Shown in pieces: positions 29,991 to 38,324 of a DNA stretch of 64,000 nt. The translations under genes were made by a program, and so were the position numbers. Under the pieces are notes generated by a model that worked only from the letters and a program-made list of their open reading frames with translations, had not been told where the DNA came from and searched no databases. Within the stretch, counting starts at the first letter, position 1, and each line of letters begins with the position of its first letter. Source of the stretch: Sterolibacterium denitrificans. Its GTDB lineage: Bacteria > Pseudomonadota > Gammaproteobacteria > Burkholderiales > Rhodocyclaceae. The DNA is taken from the NCBI RefSeq assembly GCF_900174485.1, contig NZ_LT837803.1:2805305-2869304 (forward strand), read 5' to 3'.

Positions 29991-30893
29991 ATGCTCGAAC
30001 GCATACATCTGGAAATCCTCCGCGAAGTCGATAAACAAGGCTCGCTGACCGCCGCCGCCGACGTGCTCTGTCTGACCCAGTCGGCGTTGAGCCACAGCAT
30101 CAAGAAACTGGAACAGCAACTGGGCACGCCGCTCTGGCTGCGCGAAGGGCGCAGCCTGCGGCTGACCCAGGCCGGCCAGTACCTGCTCGGCATGGCCAAC
30201 CGCGTCCTGCCGCAACTGTTGCTGGCCGAGGAGCGCTTGCAGCAATTCGCCCAGGGCGAACGCGGCACGCTGCGCATCGGCATGGAATGCCATCCCTGCT
30301 ACCAATGGCTGCTCAAGGTGGTTGCGCCTTATCTCGCCGCCTGGCCGGATGTCGATGTCGACGTCAAGCAGAAATTCCAGTTCGGCGGCATCGGCGCGCT
30401 GTTCGCCTTTGAGATCGACCTGCTGGTGACCCCCGATCCGCTTTACAAATCCGGCCTCGCCTTCGAGCCGGTGTTCGATTACGAGCAGGTGCTGGTGGTC
30501 AGCCGCAGCCATGCGCTGGCCGGCGCGGCGTTCGTCGAACCGGCACAACTGAGCGGCGAAGTGCTGATCACTTATCCGGTGACCATCGAACGGCTGGATA
30601 TCTACAACCAGTTCCTGCTGCCGGCCGGCGTCTCGCCGAAGCGCCACAAGACCATCGAAACCACCGACATCCTGCTGCAGATGGTCGCCAGCGGGCGCGG
30701 CGTCAGCGCGCTGCCGCGCTGGCTGGTCGAGGAATACGCGGATGCGCTCGACATCGTGCCGGTACGGCTCGGCAAGCGGGGCGTGGCCAAGCAGATTTTT
30801 CTCGGCATCCGCGAAAACGAGTCCGGCATCGACTACCTCGACGCTTTCGTCGAGCAGGCGCGGCGCTCCGGCGCTCAAACCGCGCCGGCGTAA
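29991..30893 (+). CDS. metR: LysR-family methionine regulator MetR
   Basis: 300 residues: N-terminal winged helix-turn-helix (about 1-60, with SLTAAADVLCLTQSALSHSIKKLEQQLG) and a substrate-binding domain. MetR activates metE and related genes with homocysteine as co-effector. The divergent position 100 bases from metE supports the call strongly. Its 3' end overlaps the convergent GntR gene by 19 bases. Confidence 0.92.
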   Translation: MLERIHLEILREVDKQGSLTAAADVLCLTQSALSHSIKKLEQQLGTPLWLREGRSLRLTQAGQYLLGMANRVLPQLLLAEERLQQFAQGERGTLRIGMECHPCYQWLLKVVAPYLAAWPDVDVDVKQKFQFGGIGALFAFEIDLLVTPDPLYKSGLAFEPVFDYEQVLVVSRSHALAGAAFVEPAQLSGEVLITYPVTIERLDIYNQFLLPAGVSPKRHKTIETTDILLQMVASGRGVSALPRWLVEEYADALDIVPVRLGKRGVAKQIFLGIRENESGIDYLDAFVEQARRSGAQTAPA

Positions 30894-31567
30894 AAGGCGT
30901 CTTCGGCGTTATCCGTACCCGTCGTACCCGTACCGGGCTGATGGATGGTTTTTGCCGGCGCAACCGAGCCAATCCGCCCCCATGCGGCCTGCCCAGCCTG
31001 GCGGCGCCGTTCGCTCCAGCCAGCCAGCAGATGCCGCGTTTCAGCGCAGTCGCCCGCCGCGATGGCGCTTTTCAGCGCCTCATGGAAATCGTGCGAAGCC
31101 TGCATTTCCGGGCTGTCGAAAACCGGCCCGAAGGCCAGGCGCAACCTGGCGATCAGGCGGTCTGCCAGATCCGGCAGACAGGCATTGCCGGCAACCTTGA
31201 CCAGGCTGGCATGCAGCTTCTCCCGTGTGTCGATGCTCAAGCATGACTTCGCCCTGGCCGCCTCGTCGGCGGCAAAGTCTTCCAGCAGATCGAGCAAGTC
31301 CAGCAATTGAAGGACGTTGGACCAGCTCAGGCGCGTGACGAAGCAGCCCTGGCGGGCGCGCGATTCAACCAATCCTTCGCCAGCCAGCACCTTTAGCGCT
31401 TCACGCAGCGGGGCGCGGCTGACGCCATAGCCGGAAGCCAGCTTGAATTCGTCGAGCGGCGCGCCGGGCGCCAATTCATGGCTGAAGATCCGCTTGCGCA
31501 ACGAATCGGCCAGCGCCTCGTAGAGCATGCGCGGGCGCAGGATTTCGGTATTGGACTCTTGGTTCAT
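30875..31567 (-). CDS. GntR-family (FCD) transcriptional regulator
   Basis: 230 residues: winged helix-turn-helix (about residues 15-80, with GYGVSRAPLREALKVLAGEGLV) and a helical FCD ligand domain. Its ATG overlaps the stop of pyc by four bases (ATGA), so it is translated from the pyc transcript. A role in controlling the neighbouring pyruvate carboxylase and methylcitrate genes is inferred from position only. The C-terminal tail (GTGTTGTDNAEDAF) is encoded by a degenerate 9-bp repeat at 30908-30934. Confidence 0.88.
   Translation of the reverse strand: MNQESNTEILRPRMLYEALADSLRKRIFSHELAPGAPLDEFKLASGYGVSRAPLREALKVLAGEGLVESRARQGCFVTRLSWSNVLQLLDLLDLLEDFAADEAARAKSCLSIDTREKLHASLVKVAGNACLPDLADRLIARLRLAFGPVFDSPEMQASHDFHEALKSAIAAGDCAETRHLLAGWSERRRQAGQAAWGRIGSVAPAKTIHQPGTGTTGTDNAEDAFYAGAV
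30908..30934. repeat. Degenerate 9-bp tandem repeat, three units
   Basis: Units GTTATCCGT, ACCCGTCGT, ACCCGTACC near the 3' end of the GntR gene. Confidence 0.7.
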
Positions 31568-34500
31568 GACAACTCCAGCAATAGATCCTTGGCATCGACC
31601 CGGTCGCCCGGGGCGACATGCACGCGGACGACGGCGGCGTCGCGCTCGGCGGTGATCGCCGTTTCCATCTTCATCGCCTCGACCGAGAGCAGCGGGCTGC
31701 CCTTCGCCACCTTCTGCCCGGCCTTGACGGCGACGGTGGCGACCATGCCCGGCATCGGCGCGGCGACGTGGGCGGCGTTGCCCTCCTCGGCCTTCGGACG
31801 GGATTTCTTCGCCTGCTGGCCGGCGCGGGTAATCCGCATCGGGCGCGGCTGGCCGTTCAACTCGAAGAACAGCTTGACTTCGCCGTTCTCCGGCGCGGGC
31901 GTCTCGCCGAGCAGGCGCACGACCAGCGTTTTGCCTTGGTCGATCTCGACCGACATTTCGTCCCCTTCGACGCCCTGGCCCAGACCGTAGAAGAACACCG
32001 GCGTCGGCAGCACCGACACGTCGCCGTACTGGCGCTGGTGCGCGGCGTATTCGGTGAATACCTTGGGATACATCAGCCAGCTCGCCAGCGCCGCGTCGTC
32101 GATGTGGTGGCCGACGGCCTTCTCGGCCTTTTTCCGCTCGTTTTCCAGGTCGACCGGGGGAAGATGCGCGCCGACCCGGCCTTCGACCGGCGTCTGGCCC
32201 TTGAGGATGCGTTGCTGGATTGCCTTGGGGAAACCGTCGGCCGGGTAGCCGAGTTCGCCGCGCATCATCGAGACCACGGAATCCGGGAAGCTGATTTCCT
32301 TGTCCGGGTTGGTCACGTCTTCCGGCGTCAGTTCGTTGGCGACCATGAACAGCGCCAGATCGCCGACCACCTTGGACGAGGGCGTGACCTTGACGATGTC
32401 GCCGAACAGCCGATTGGCGTCGGCGTAGGCTTGCGCCACCTCGTTCCAGCGGTGGTCGAGGCCCATCGCCCGCGCCTGTTCGCGCAGGTTGGTGTATTGG
32501 CCGCCGGGCATTTCGTGGCGGTAGACGTCCGAGGTGCCGGAACGGATGTCGGCCTCGAACGGCGCGTAGTAGCGGCGCACGCCTTCCCAGTAGCGCGAGA
32601 AGGGGGCGATGCGGCCCGGGATCAGGCCGCTGTCGCGCTCGGTATGTTCGAGCGCGGCGACGATGGCGCCGAGGCTGGGTTGCGAGGTCAGGCCGCTCAT
32701 CGCGTCCATCGCGCCGTCCACCGCGTCGACGCCGGCTTCGACCGCCGCCAGCACCGAGGCGACCGAGCCGCCGCTGGTGTCGTGGGTGTGGAAGTGGATG
32801 GGCAGGCCGGTCTCTTCCTTGAGCGCCTTGACCAGCGCCCGCGCCGCCGCCGGCCGGCAGACGCCGGCCATGTCCTTGATGCCGAGGATGTGGGCGCCGG
32901 CCTTTTCCAGTTGTCTGGCCATGTCCACGTAGTATTTCAGGTGGTACTTGCTGCGCGCCGGATCGAAGAGGTCGCCGGTGTAGCAGATCGTGCCTTCGCA
33001 CAGCGCGCCGGCCTCGATCACCGCATCCATCGCGACGCGCATGTTGTCGACCCAGTTCAGCGAGTCGAAGACGCGAAAGACGTCCATACCGTGCGCCGCC
33101 GCCTGCCGCACGAACCAGCGGACGACGTTGTCGGCGTAATTGGTGTAGCCGACGGCGTTGGAGGCGCGCAGCAGCATCTGGAACAGCACGTTGGGAATGG
33201 CCTCGCGCAGCTTGTCGAGGCGTTGCCACGGGTCTTCCTTGAGGAAGCGCAGGACCACGTCGAAAGTCGCGCCGCCCCAGCATTCGAGCGAGAAGAGGTC
33301 GGGCAGCAGGCGGGCGTAATGCGGCGCCACGGCGAGCATGTCGGCGCTGCGCATGCGGGTGGCGAATAGCGACTGGTGCGCGTCGCGCATGGTCGTGTCG
33401 GTGAGCAGCACGCGCTTCTGGTCGAACATCCAGCACGAAAAACCCCGCGCGCCGAGTTCGCGCAGCCGGTCCCGGCTGCCCGGCAGCGGCGGCACGCCGA
33501 GTTCGGCCTTGGGCAGCGGCGGCTTGGGCAGAGGCAGGGTCGGCTTCGCCCGGCCGGCCATCTCCGGGTTGCCGTTGACCGTCACGTCGCCGACGAAGCG
33601 CAGCAGGCGCGTCGCCCGGTCGCGGCGCGGCTTGAAGTCGAACAGTTCCGGCGTGGTGTCGATGAAGCGCGTCGTGCACTCGCCGTTCCTGAACGACGGA
33701 TGGCCGATGACGTTTTCCAGGAAGGCCAGATTGGTCGCCACGCCGCGGATGCGGAATTCGCGCAGCGCCCGGTCCATGCGACGGATCGCCTCGTCGGCGT
33801 CGTGGCCGCGGGCGGTGACCTTGACCAGCAGCGAGTCGTAGTAGGGCGTGATGATGGCGCCGGTGTAGGCGGTGCCGGCGTCGAGGCGGATGCCGGCCCC
33901 GGCGGCGCTGCGGTAGGCGGCGAGCTTGCCGTAGTCGGGGGTGAAGCCCTTTTCCGGGTCTTCGGTGGTGACCCGGCATTGCAGCGCGTGGCCGGCCAGG
34001 CGGATGTCTTTTTGCGCCGGCAGGAAGTCGCTGTCGCCGATCCGGCCGCCCTCGCTGACGACGATCTGCGCCTTGACCAGATCCATGCCGGTGACCTCCT
34101 CGGTCACCGTGTGCTCGACCTGGATGCGCGGGTTGACCTCGATGAAGTAGAAGGCGCCGGTGTCGGCGTCCATCAGAAATTCGACGGTGCCGGCGTGGGT
34201 GTAATCGACGCCGGCGGCGAGCTTCAAGGCGGCGGCGCACAGCGCCTCGCGTTGTTCGGCATTCAGGTAGGGCGCGGGAGCGCGCTCGACGACCTTCTGG
34301 TTGCGCCGCTGCACCGAGCAGTCGCGCTCGAACAGGTGCACGCGGTTGCCGTGCGTGTCGCCCAGCACCTGCACCTCGACGTGGCGGGCGCGCACCACCA
34401 TCTTTTCCAGATAAACCTCGTCGTTGCCGAAGGCGGCGGCCGCCTCGCGGCGGGCGACCTCGATCGCCGGCAGCAGTTCGTGATCAAAGTTGATCGCCCG

Positions 34501-35019
34501 CATGCCGCGACCGCCGCCGCCCCAACTGGCTTTCAGCATGAGCGGGTAGCCGATGTCGGCGGCCAGCTTGCGGCATTCGTCAGCATCGTCCGGCAGCGCG
34601 CCGGTCGCCGGCACCACCGGCACGCCGACCTTTTCGGCCAGGGCGCGCGCCGCGACCTTGTTGCCGAGTTCGCGCATGACGGCCGGTTGCGGCCCGATGA
34701 AGACGATGCCGGCCTGGGCACAGGCTTCGGCAAAATCCGGGTTTTCCGACAGGAAGCCGTAGCCGGGGTGGATGGCGTCCACCTTGGCCTGTTTGGCGAC
34801 GCGGATGATGTCGGCGATGTCGAGATAGGCGGCGATCGGCTTTCTGCCGTCGCCGACCAGGTAGCTCTCGTCGGCCTTGAAGCGGTGCAGCGCGAAGCGA
34901 TCCTCGTTGGCGTAGATCGCCACCGTGCGCAGCCCCAGCTCGGCGGCGGCACGCATGATGCGGATGGCGATCTCGCTACGGTTGGCGACCAGGATGCTGC
35001 GGATTTTTTTCATGGACAT
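31564..35019 (-). CDS. pyc: Pyruvate carboxylase, single-chain
   Basis: 1151 residues. Carboxylates pyruvate to oxaloacetate with ATP and bicarbonate. Domains in order: biotin carboxylase (about 1-450, with KASWGGGGRGMR and FIEVNPRIQVEHTVTE), carboxyltransferase (about 530-800, from LLTDTTMRDAHQSLFATRMR), PYC/OadA domain and C-terminal biotinyl domain with the biotin Lys in VEAMKMET. ATGs at 35019 and 35013 are both plausible starts. It overlaps the GntR gene. Next to the methylcitrate genes it would turn propionate-derived pyruvate into oxaloacetate. Confidence 0.97.
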   Translation of the reverse strand: MSMKKIRSILVANRSEIAIRIMRAAAELGLRTVAIYANEDRFALHRFKADESYLVGDGRKPIAAYLDIADIIRVAKQAKVDAIHPGYGFLSENPDFAEACAQAGIVFIGPQPAVMRELGNKVAARALAEKVGVPVVPATGALPDDADECRKLAADIGYPLMLKASWGGGGRGMRAINFDHELLPAIEVARREAAAAFGNDEVYLEKMVVRARHVEVQVLGDTHGNRVHLFERDCSVQRRNQKVVERAPAPYLNAEQREALCAAALKLAAGVDYTHAGTVEFLMDADTGAFYFIEVNPRIQVEHTVTEEVTGMDLVKAQIVVSEGGRIGDSDFLPAQKDIRLAGHALQCRVTTEDPEKGFTPDYGKLAAYRSAAGAGIRLDAGTAYTGAIITPYYDSLLVKVTARGHDADEAIRRMDRALREFRIRGVATNLAFLENVIGHPSFRNGECTTRFIDTTPELFDFKPRRDRATRLLRFVGDVTVNGNPEMAGRAKPTLPLPKPPLPKAELGVPPLPGSRDRLRELGARGFSCWMFDQKRVLLTDTTMRDAHQSLFATRMRSADMLAVAPHYARLLPDLFSLECWGGATFDVVLRFLKEDPWQRLDKLREAIPNVLFQMLLRASNAVGYTNYADNVVRWFVRQAAAHGMDVFRVFDSLNWVDNMRVAMDAVIEAGALCEGTICYTGDLFDPARSKYHLKYYVDMARQLEKAGAHILGIKDMAGVCRPAAARALVKALKEETGLPIHFHTHDTSGGSVASVLAAVEAGVDAVDGAMDAMSGLTSQPSLGAIVAALEHTERDSGLIPGRIAPFSRYWEGVRRYYAPFEADIRSGTSDVYRHEMPGGQYTNLREQARAMGLDHRWNEVAQAYADANRLFGDIVKVTPSSKVVGDLALFMVANELTPEDVTNPDKEISFPDSVVSMMRGELGYPADGFPKAIQQRILKGQTPVEGRVGAHLPPVDLENERKKAEKAVGHHIDDAALASWLMYPKVFTEYAAHQRQYGDVSVLPTPVFFYGLGQGVEGDEMSVEIDQGKTLVVRLLGETPAPENGEVKLFFELNGQPRPMRITRAGQQAKKSRPKAEEGNAAHVAAPMPGMVATVAVKAGQKVAKGSPLLSVEAMKMETAITAERDAAVVRVHVAPGDRVDAKDLLLELS

Positions 35020-35043
35020 GTTCTCGATGGACGATGGACTGCT

Positions 35044-35210
35044 CCCTCTCCCCTTGTGGGAGAGGGTTGGGGAGAGGGGGTACGGGGGGGAGTGCGGAGG
35101 AAATTCGGCCCCTCTCCCCCGGCCCCTCTCCCGCGAGGGGAGGGTACGGGGGGAGTGCGGAGGAAATTCGCCCCCTCTCCCCCGGCCCCTCTCCCGCGAG
35201 GGGAGAGGGG
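35044..35210. repeat. Three palindromic GGGGAGAGGG-type repeats
   Basis: Extragenic repeats between pyc and the next gene. Each unit has the form CCCTCTCCCC-N3-CCCCTCTCCC-N4-GGGGAGAGGG. Unit 1 (35044-35078) is inverted relative to units 2 (35109-35144) and 3 (35171-35210). Units 2 and 3, with their upstream flank beginning GTACGG, are a 64-bp direct duplication. The family recurs at 37744-37836 and 38163-38287. Confidence 0.85.
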
Positions 35211-35221
35211 AAATCAGGGGC

Positions 35222-36082
35222 TCAGGTGTAGCGCTTGTCGAGGGCGTCCCACTCGGGCTTGCCGACCAAGCGCTGGCGTTCAGCGAAGGGCGTCACCAGC
35301 CCGCTCGATTCGAGCACCTGCCTCTCGTCGCGCAACACGGTCAGCGCCTTCTGCATGCCCATCACCGCGCCCTGCAAGGCGGCGTTGGCGTAGAGGACGA
35401 TGCCGAAGCCGAGCTGGCCGAGTTCCTCGGCGTTGAAGATCGGCGTCTTGCCGCCGATGACCATGTTCATCAGTTGCGGCGTGGCCAGGCGCTGCGGCAG
35501 GGCGCGGATCTCGTCGGCGCTGGTCACGGCCTCGACGAAGAGAATGTCCGCGCCGGCCTCGGCAAACTTCTGCGCGCGCTCGACGGCGGCCTCGAAGCCA
35601 TGCACGGCGGCGGCGTCGGTGCGGGCCATGATGAGGAAATCCGGGTCGCGGCGGGCGTCGACGGCGGCCTTGATCTTGCTGACGGCTTCCTCGGTGCCGA
35701 TCACGTCCTTGCCGTTGAAGTGGCCGCAGCGCTTGGGCGCCACCTGGTCTTCCAACTGGATGCAGTCGGCGCCGGCGCGTTCCAGCGTGCGCACGGTGTG
35801 ATGGACGTTGAGCGCGTTACCGAAGCCGGTGTCGGCATCGACGATCAGCGGCACGTCGACGGCGTCGCGGATGCGCGCCGTGTGGTCGGCGATTTCGGCC
35901 AGGCCCATGAAGCCCTGGTCGGGCATGCCGAACCACATGTTGGTAACGCCGGCGCCGGTGACGTAGATGGCCTCGAAGCCGAGGTCGGCGATGATTCTGG
36001 CCGACAGCGCGTTGAAGGCGCCAGGCACGATGACGCCGCGACGGGCGGCGACGAGTTCTTTCAGTTTCTTGCGGGTAGACAT
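35222..36082 (-). CDS. Isocitrate lyase/PEP mutase-family lyase, probable methylisocitrate lyase
   Basis: 286 residues. The superfamily motif is KRCGH (in QVAPKRCGHFNGKDVIG) with metal-binding DADTGFGNALN. Context (acnD, prpF and prpC on the same strand) argues for cleavage of 2-methylisocitrate to pyruvate and succinate, but after the active-site loop the sequence (MVIGGKTPIFNAEELGQLGFGIVLYANAAL) resembles the wider dimethylmalate-lyase and oxaloacetate-decarboxylase branches more than classical PrpB. Symbol withheld for that reason. ATG at 36082; the upstream extension is non-homologous. Confidence 0.8.
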   Translation of the reverse strand: MSTRKKLKELVAARRGVIVPGAFNALSARIIADLGFEAIYVTGAGVTNMWFGMPDQGFMGLAEIADHTARIRDAVDVPLIVDADTGFGNALNVHHTVRTLERAGADCIQLEDQVAPKRCGHFNGKDVIGTEEAVSKIKAAVDARRDPDFLIMARTDAAAVHGFEAAVERAQKFAEAGADILFVEAVTSADEIRALPQRLATPQLMNMVIGGKTPIFNAEELGQLGFGIVLYANAALQGAVMGMQKALTVLRDERQVLESSGLVTPFAERQRLVGKPEWDALDKRYT

Positions 36083-36116
36083 GATGGTTCCTTTATTGCT
36101 TGAAGTTCTGGCCGGG

Positions 36117-36497
36117 TCAGGACAGGTTGATGGCGGCCGGACGGCCATCGGCATCGATGGCCACCATTTCAAAAGTGCCGCCCAGCACGTCCTCGGCCGC
36201 TGAGCCGGCCTTTTCGGCCACGCCGCTCACTTGCACCGTCATAGAACTGCGCCCGACGCGCACGACCTGGCCGCGCAGGGTGAGCACGTGGCCAATGGGA
36301 ATGGGCGAGAGGAAATTGATGCCGCTGGCAGCGGCCATGACGACTTCCAGCCTGGACAGGCTACGCGCCGCCATGAAGGCCACCTTGGCCATCAGTTGCA
36401 GGCCCTGGCCGGCAAACAGGGTGCCGTGGTGATTCGCCAGCATCGGCAGAACCAGTTCGCGAATCTCGACTGCCTGGGTGGCTGGAAGCGTGGTCAT
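36117..36497 (-). CDS. Acyl-CoA thioesterase, hotdog fold
   Basis: 126 residues, YciA-like family: LVLPMLANHHGTLFAGQGLQLM carries the helix of the hotdog fold and the active-site region. It would hydrolyse acyl-CoAs; in this operon a short-chain or methyl-branched acyl-CoA of propionate metabolism is a plausible substrate (inference). ATG at 36497, 17 bases after the prpF stop, and 34 bases before the lyase gene. Confidence 0.82.
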   Translation of the reverse strand: MTTLPATQAVEIRELVLPMLANHHGTLFAGQGLQLMAKVAFMAARSLSRLEVVMAAASGINFLSPIPIGHVLTLRGQVVRVGRSSMTVQVSGVAEKAGSAAEDVLGGTFEMVAIDADGRPAAINLS

Positions 36498-36514
36498 GAT
36501 CGGCTGGCCGGCAA

Positions 36515-37717
36515 TCAAAACGCATCGCCGGGCACGCGCACCCAGCCTTCCATCAGGATGCGGGCGCTGCGGCCCATGATGGCCTTGGTGACGGTCCATT
36601 GGCCGTTGTCGAATTTCGCCTCGGCGCCGACGCGCAGCGTGCCGGACGGATGTCCGAAGCGTACCGCGCTGCGCTCGCCGCCGCCGGCCGCCAGATTGAC
36701 CAGCGTGCCGGGAATCGCCGCGGCCGTGCCGATGGCGACCGCCGCCGTGCCCATCATCGCGTGATGCAGCTTGCCCATGGACAGGGCGCGGACCAGCAGG
36801 TCGACGTCGCCGGCCTTGACCGTCTTGCCGCTGGAAGCAACGTAGTCGAGCGGCGGCGCGACGAAGGCGATCTTTGGCGTGTGCTGGCGCCTGGCGGCGT
36901 CTTCGAGCTTGGCGATCAGCCCCATCTTCAGCGCGCCGATGGCGCGCAACGTCTCGAAACCGGCCAGCGCCACGGCATCGTTGTTGATCGCGTCCTGCAG
37001 TTCGCTGCCGGTGTAGCCGATGTCCTCGGCGTTCACGAAGATGGTCGGAATGCCGGCGTTGATCAGCGTCGCCTTCAACCTGCCGCCGGCGACGAGCGAT
37101 TCGGGCACGTCGAGTTCGTCGACGAGATTGCCGGTCGGGAACATCGAGCCGCCCTCGCCTTCGCCCTCGTCAGCGGGGTCGATGAATTCGAGCACGATCT
37201 CGGCGGCCGGGAAGGTCACGCCGTCGAGCTCGAAATCGCCGGTCTCCTGCACCCGGCCGTCGGCGACCGGCACGTGGGCGACGATGGTCTTGCCGATGTT
37301 GGCCTGCCAGATGCGCACGACGCAGACGCCGTTCCGTGGCACGCGCGCCGCATCGACGTAGCCGGCGTGGATGGCGAAGGCGCCGGCCGCCGTGGACAGG
37401 TTGCCGCAGTTACCGGACCAGTCGACGAAATCGCTGTCGATGGCGACCTGGCCGTAGAGGTAATCGACGTCATGACCGGGCCGTGCACTCTTTGACAGGA
37501 TCACGCACTTGCTGGTGGAGGACGTCGCCCCGCCCATGCCGTCGATGTGCTTGGCGTAGGGATCGGGGCTACCGATCACGCGCTGGAACAGCTTGTTGCG
37601 CGCCTCGCCGGGCACGCGGCAGCTTTCCGGCAGGTCGTCGAGGCGGAAGAAGACGCCCTTGCTGGTGCCGCCGCGCATGTAGGTGGCGGGGATGCGGATT
37701 TGCGGTTTGTGGGTCAT
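36515..37717 (-). CDS. prpF: 2-methylaconitate cis-trans isomerase PrpF
   Basis: 400 residues, full length. Works with AcnD in the 2-methylcitrate cycle, isomerising the 2-methylaconitate that AcnD makes. The N-terminal motif IPATYMRGGTSKGVFFRLDDLP and the SGNCGNLSTAAGAFAI segment with its active-site Cys region mark the diaminopimelate-epimerase-like fold of PrpF. ATG overlaps by four bases (ATGA) the stop of the upstream DUF559 gene, which has been inserted between prpF and acnD. Confidence 0.95.
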   Translation of the reverse strand: MTHKPQIRIPATYMRGGTSKGVFFRLDDLPESCRVPGEARNKLFQRVIGSPDPYAKHIDGMGGATSSTSKCVILSKSARPGHDVDYLYGQVAIDSDFVDWSGNCGNLSTAAGAFAIHAGYVDAARVPRNGVCVVRIWQANIGKTIVAHVPVADGRVQETGDFELDGVTFPAAEIVLEFIDPADEGEGEGGSMFPTGNLVDELDVPESLVAGGRLKATLINAGIPTIFVNAEDIGYTGSELQDAINNDAVALAGFETLRAIGALKMGLIAKLEDAARRQHTPKIAFVAPPLDYVASSGKTVKAGDVDLLVRALSMGKLHHAMMGTAAVAIGTAAAIPGTLVNLAAGGGERSAVRFGHPSGTLRVGAEAKFDNGQWTVTKAIMGRSARILMEGWVRVPGDAF

Positions 37718-38160
37718 TGTGGTTTTTTCCTCGTGTTCGGATGCCCCCTCTCCCCCGGCCCCGCTCCCGCGAGGGGAGAGGGGGGAGTGGCGGATGCTCC
37801 CCTCTCCCTTGACGGGAGAGGGGCTGGGGGAGAGGGTGAAAGCTCACCCCAGATCACCGCCAGCACGGCCTCAGTACGCAACAGCACATCGTCGTTCCAG
37901 AAGCGCAGCACCTTGAACCCCTGCGCGTCCAGCCAGGCATCGCGCCGCCGGTCATGCCCGCTGCCGTTGTGCTGCCCGCCGTCGACCTCGATGACCAGCC
38001 GCGCACCGAAATGCACGAAGTCCGCGATATACGGGCCGAGCGGCTGTTGGCGGCGGAATTTCTCGCCGGCCAGGCGGTGGGCGCGCAGGTGGCGCCAGAG
38101 CAGGCGTTCGGCGTCGGTCATTTCCTGGCGCAGTTTTCTGGCGAATTGTTTGGGTTCCAT
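37714..38160 (-). CDS. DUF559 endonuclease-domain protein flanked by repeats
   Basis: 148 residues from ATG 38160 (MEPKQFARKLRQEMTDAERLLWRHLRA). The core matches DUF559, a Vsr/restriction-endonuclease-like fold: FRRQQPLGPYIADFVHF and ARLVIEVDGGQHNG contain the D...ExD-type catalytic pattern. The last 40 residues (PSPPAPLPSRERGASATPP onward) are translated from two palindromic repeats, so the 3' end of the gene has been captured by them. Another inverted repeat pair lies immediately upstream. Substrate and role are unknown; it is foreign to the methylcitrate pathway around it. Confidence 0.85.
   Translation of the reverse strand: MEPKQFARKLRQEMTDAERLLWRHLRAHRLAGEKFRRQQPLGPYIADFVHFGARLVIEVDGGQHNGSGHDRRRDAWLDAQGFKVLRFWNDDVLLRTEAVLAVIWGELSPSPPAPLPSRERGASATPPSPLAGAGPGERGHPNTRKKPQ
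37744..37836. repeat. Inverted pair of palindromic repeats, downstream side of DUF559 gene
   Basis: Two units of the GGGGAGAGGG family in opposite orientation (37744-37783 and 37797-37836), about 13 bases apart, lying in the 3' part of the DUF559 coding sequence. The layout resembles a REPIN. Confidence 0.8.
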
Positions 38161-38162
38161 CA

Positions 38163-38287
38163 CCCCCTCTCCCCAACCCCTCTCCCGCAAGGGGAGAGGG
38201 GCTTGATCGGCCGAAAAATAATCGCTCAGCATATCAAACCCCCACACTCCCCTCTCCCCTTGCGGGAGAGGGGCCGGGGGAGAGGGG
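38163..38287. repeat. Inverted pair of palindromic repeats, upstream side of DUF559 gene
   Basis: Two units in opposite orientation (about 38163-38201 and 38248-38287) separated by about 46 bases, between acnD and the DUF559 start codon. Same family and same relative orientation as the downstream pair. Confidence 0.8.
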
Positions 38288-38324
38288 AAAAAGCCCCGGG
38301 CAAACATCATCCCCCCACCTTCCC

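Noticed and set aside
30875-34240. A very long open frame (about 1,120 residues) on the minus strand in another frame of pyc
   Set aside because: Only its last 230 residues (GntR regulator from 31567) look like protein; the rest is an Arg/Pro-rich shadow of the pyruvate carboxylase gene.
35044-38287. Repeats near pyc and prpF as a CRISPR array
   Set aside because: Units are palindromic, in both orientations and irregularly spaced, without unique equal-length spacers or cas genes.
36515-38310. The long N-terminal extension of the DUF559 protein starting at 38310
   Set aside because: It is translation of the palindromic repeats (PPAPLPQGERG type); homology begins at the ATG at 38160.
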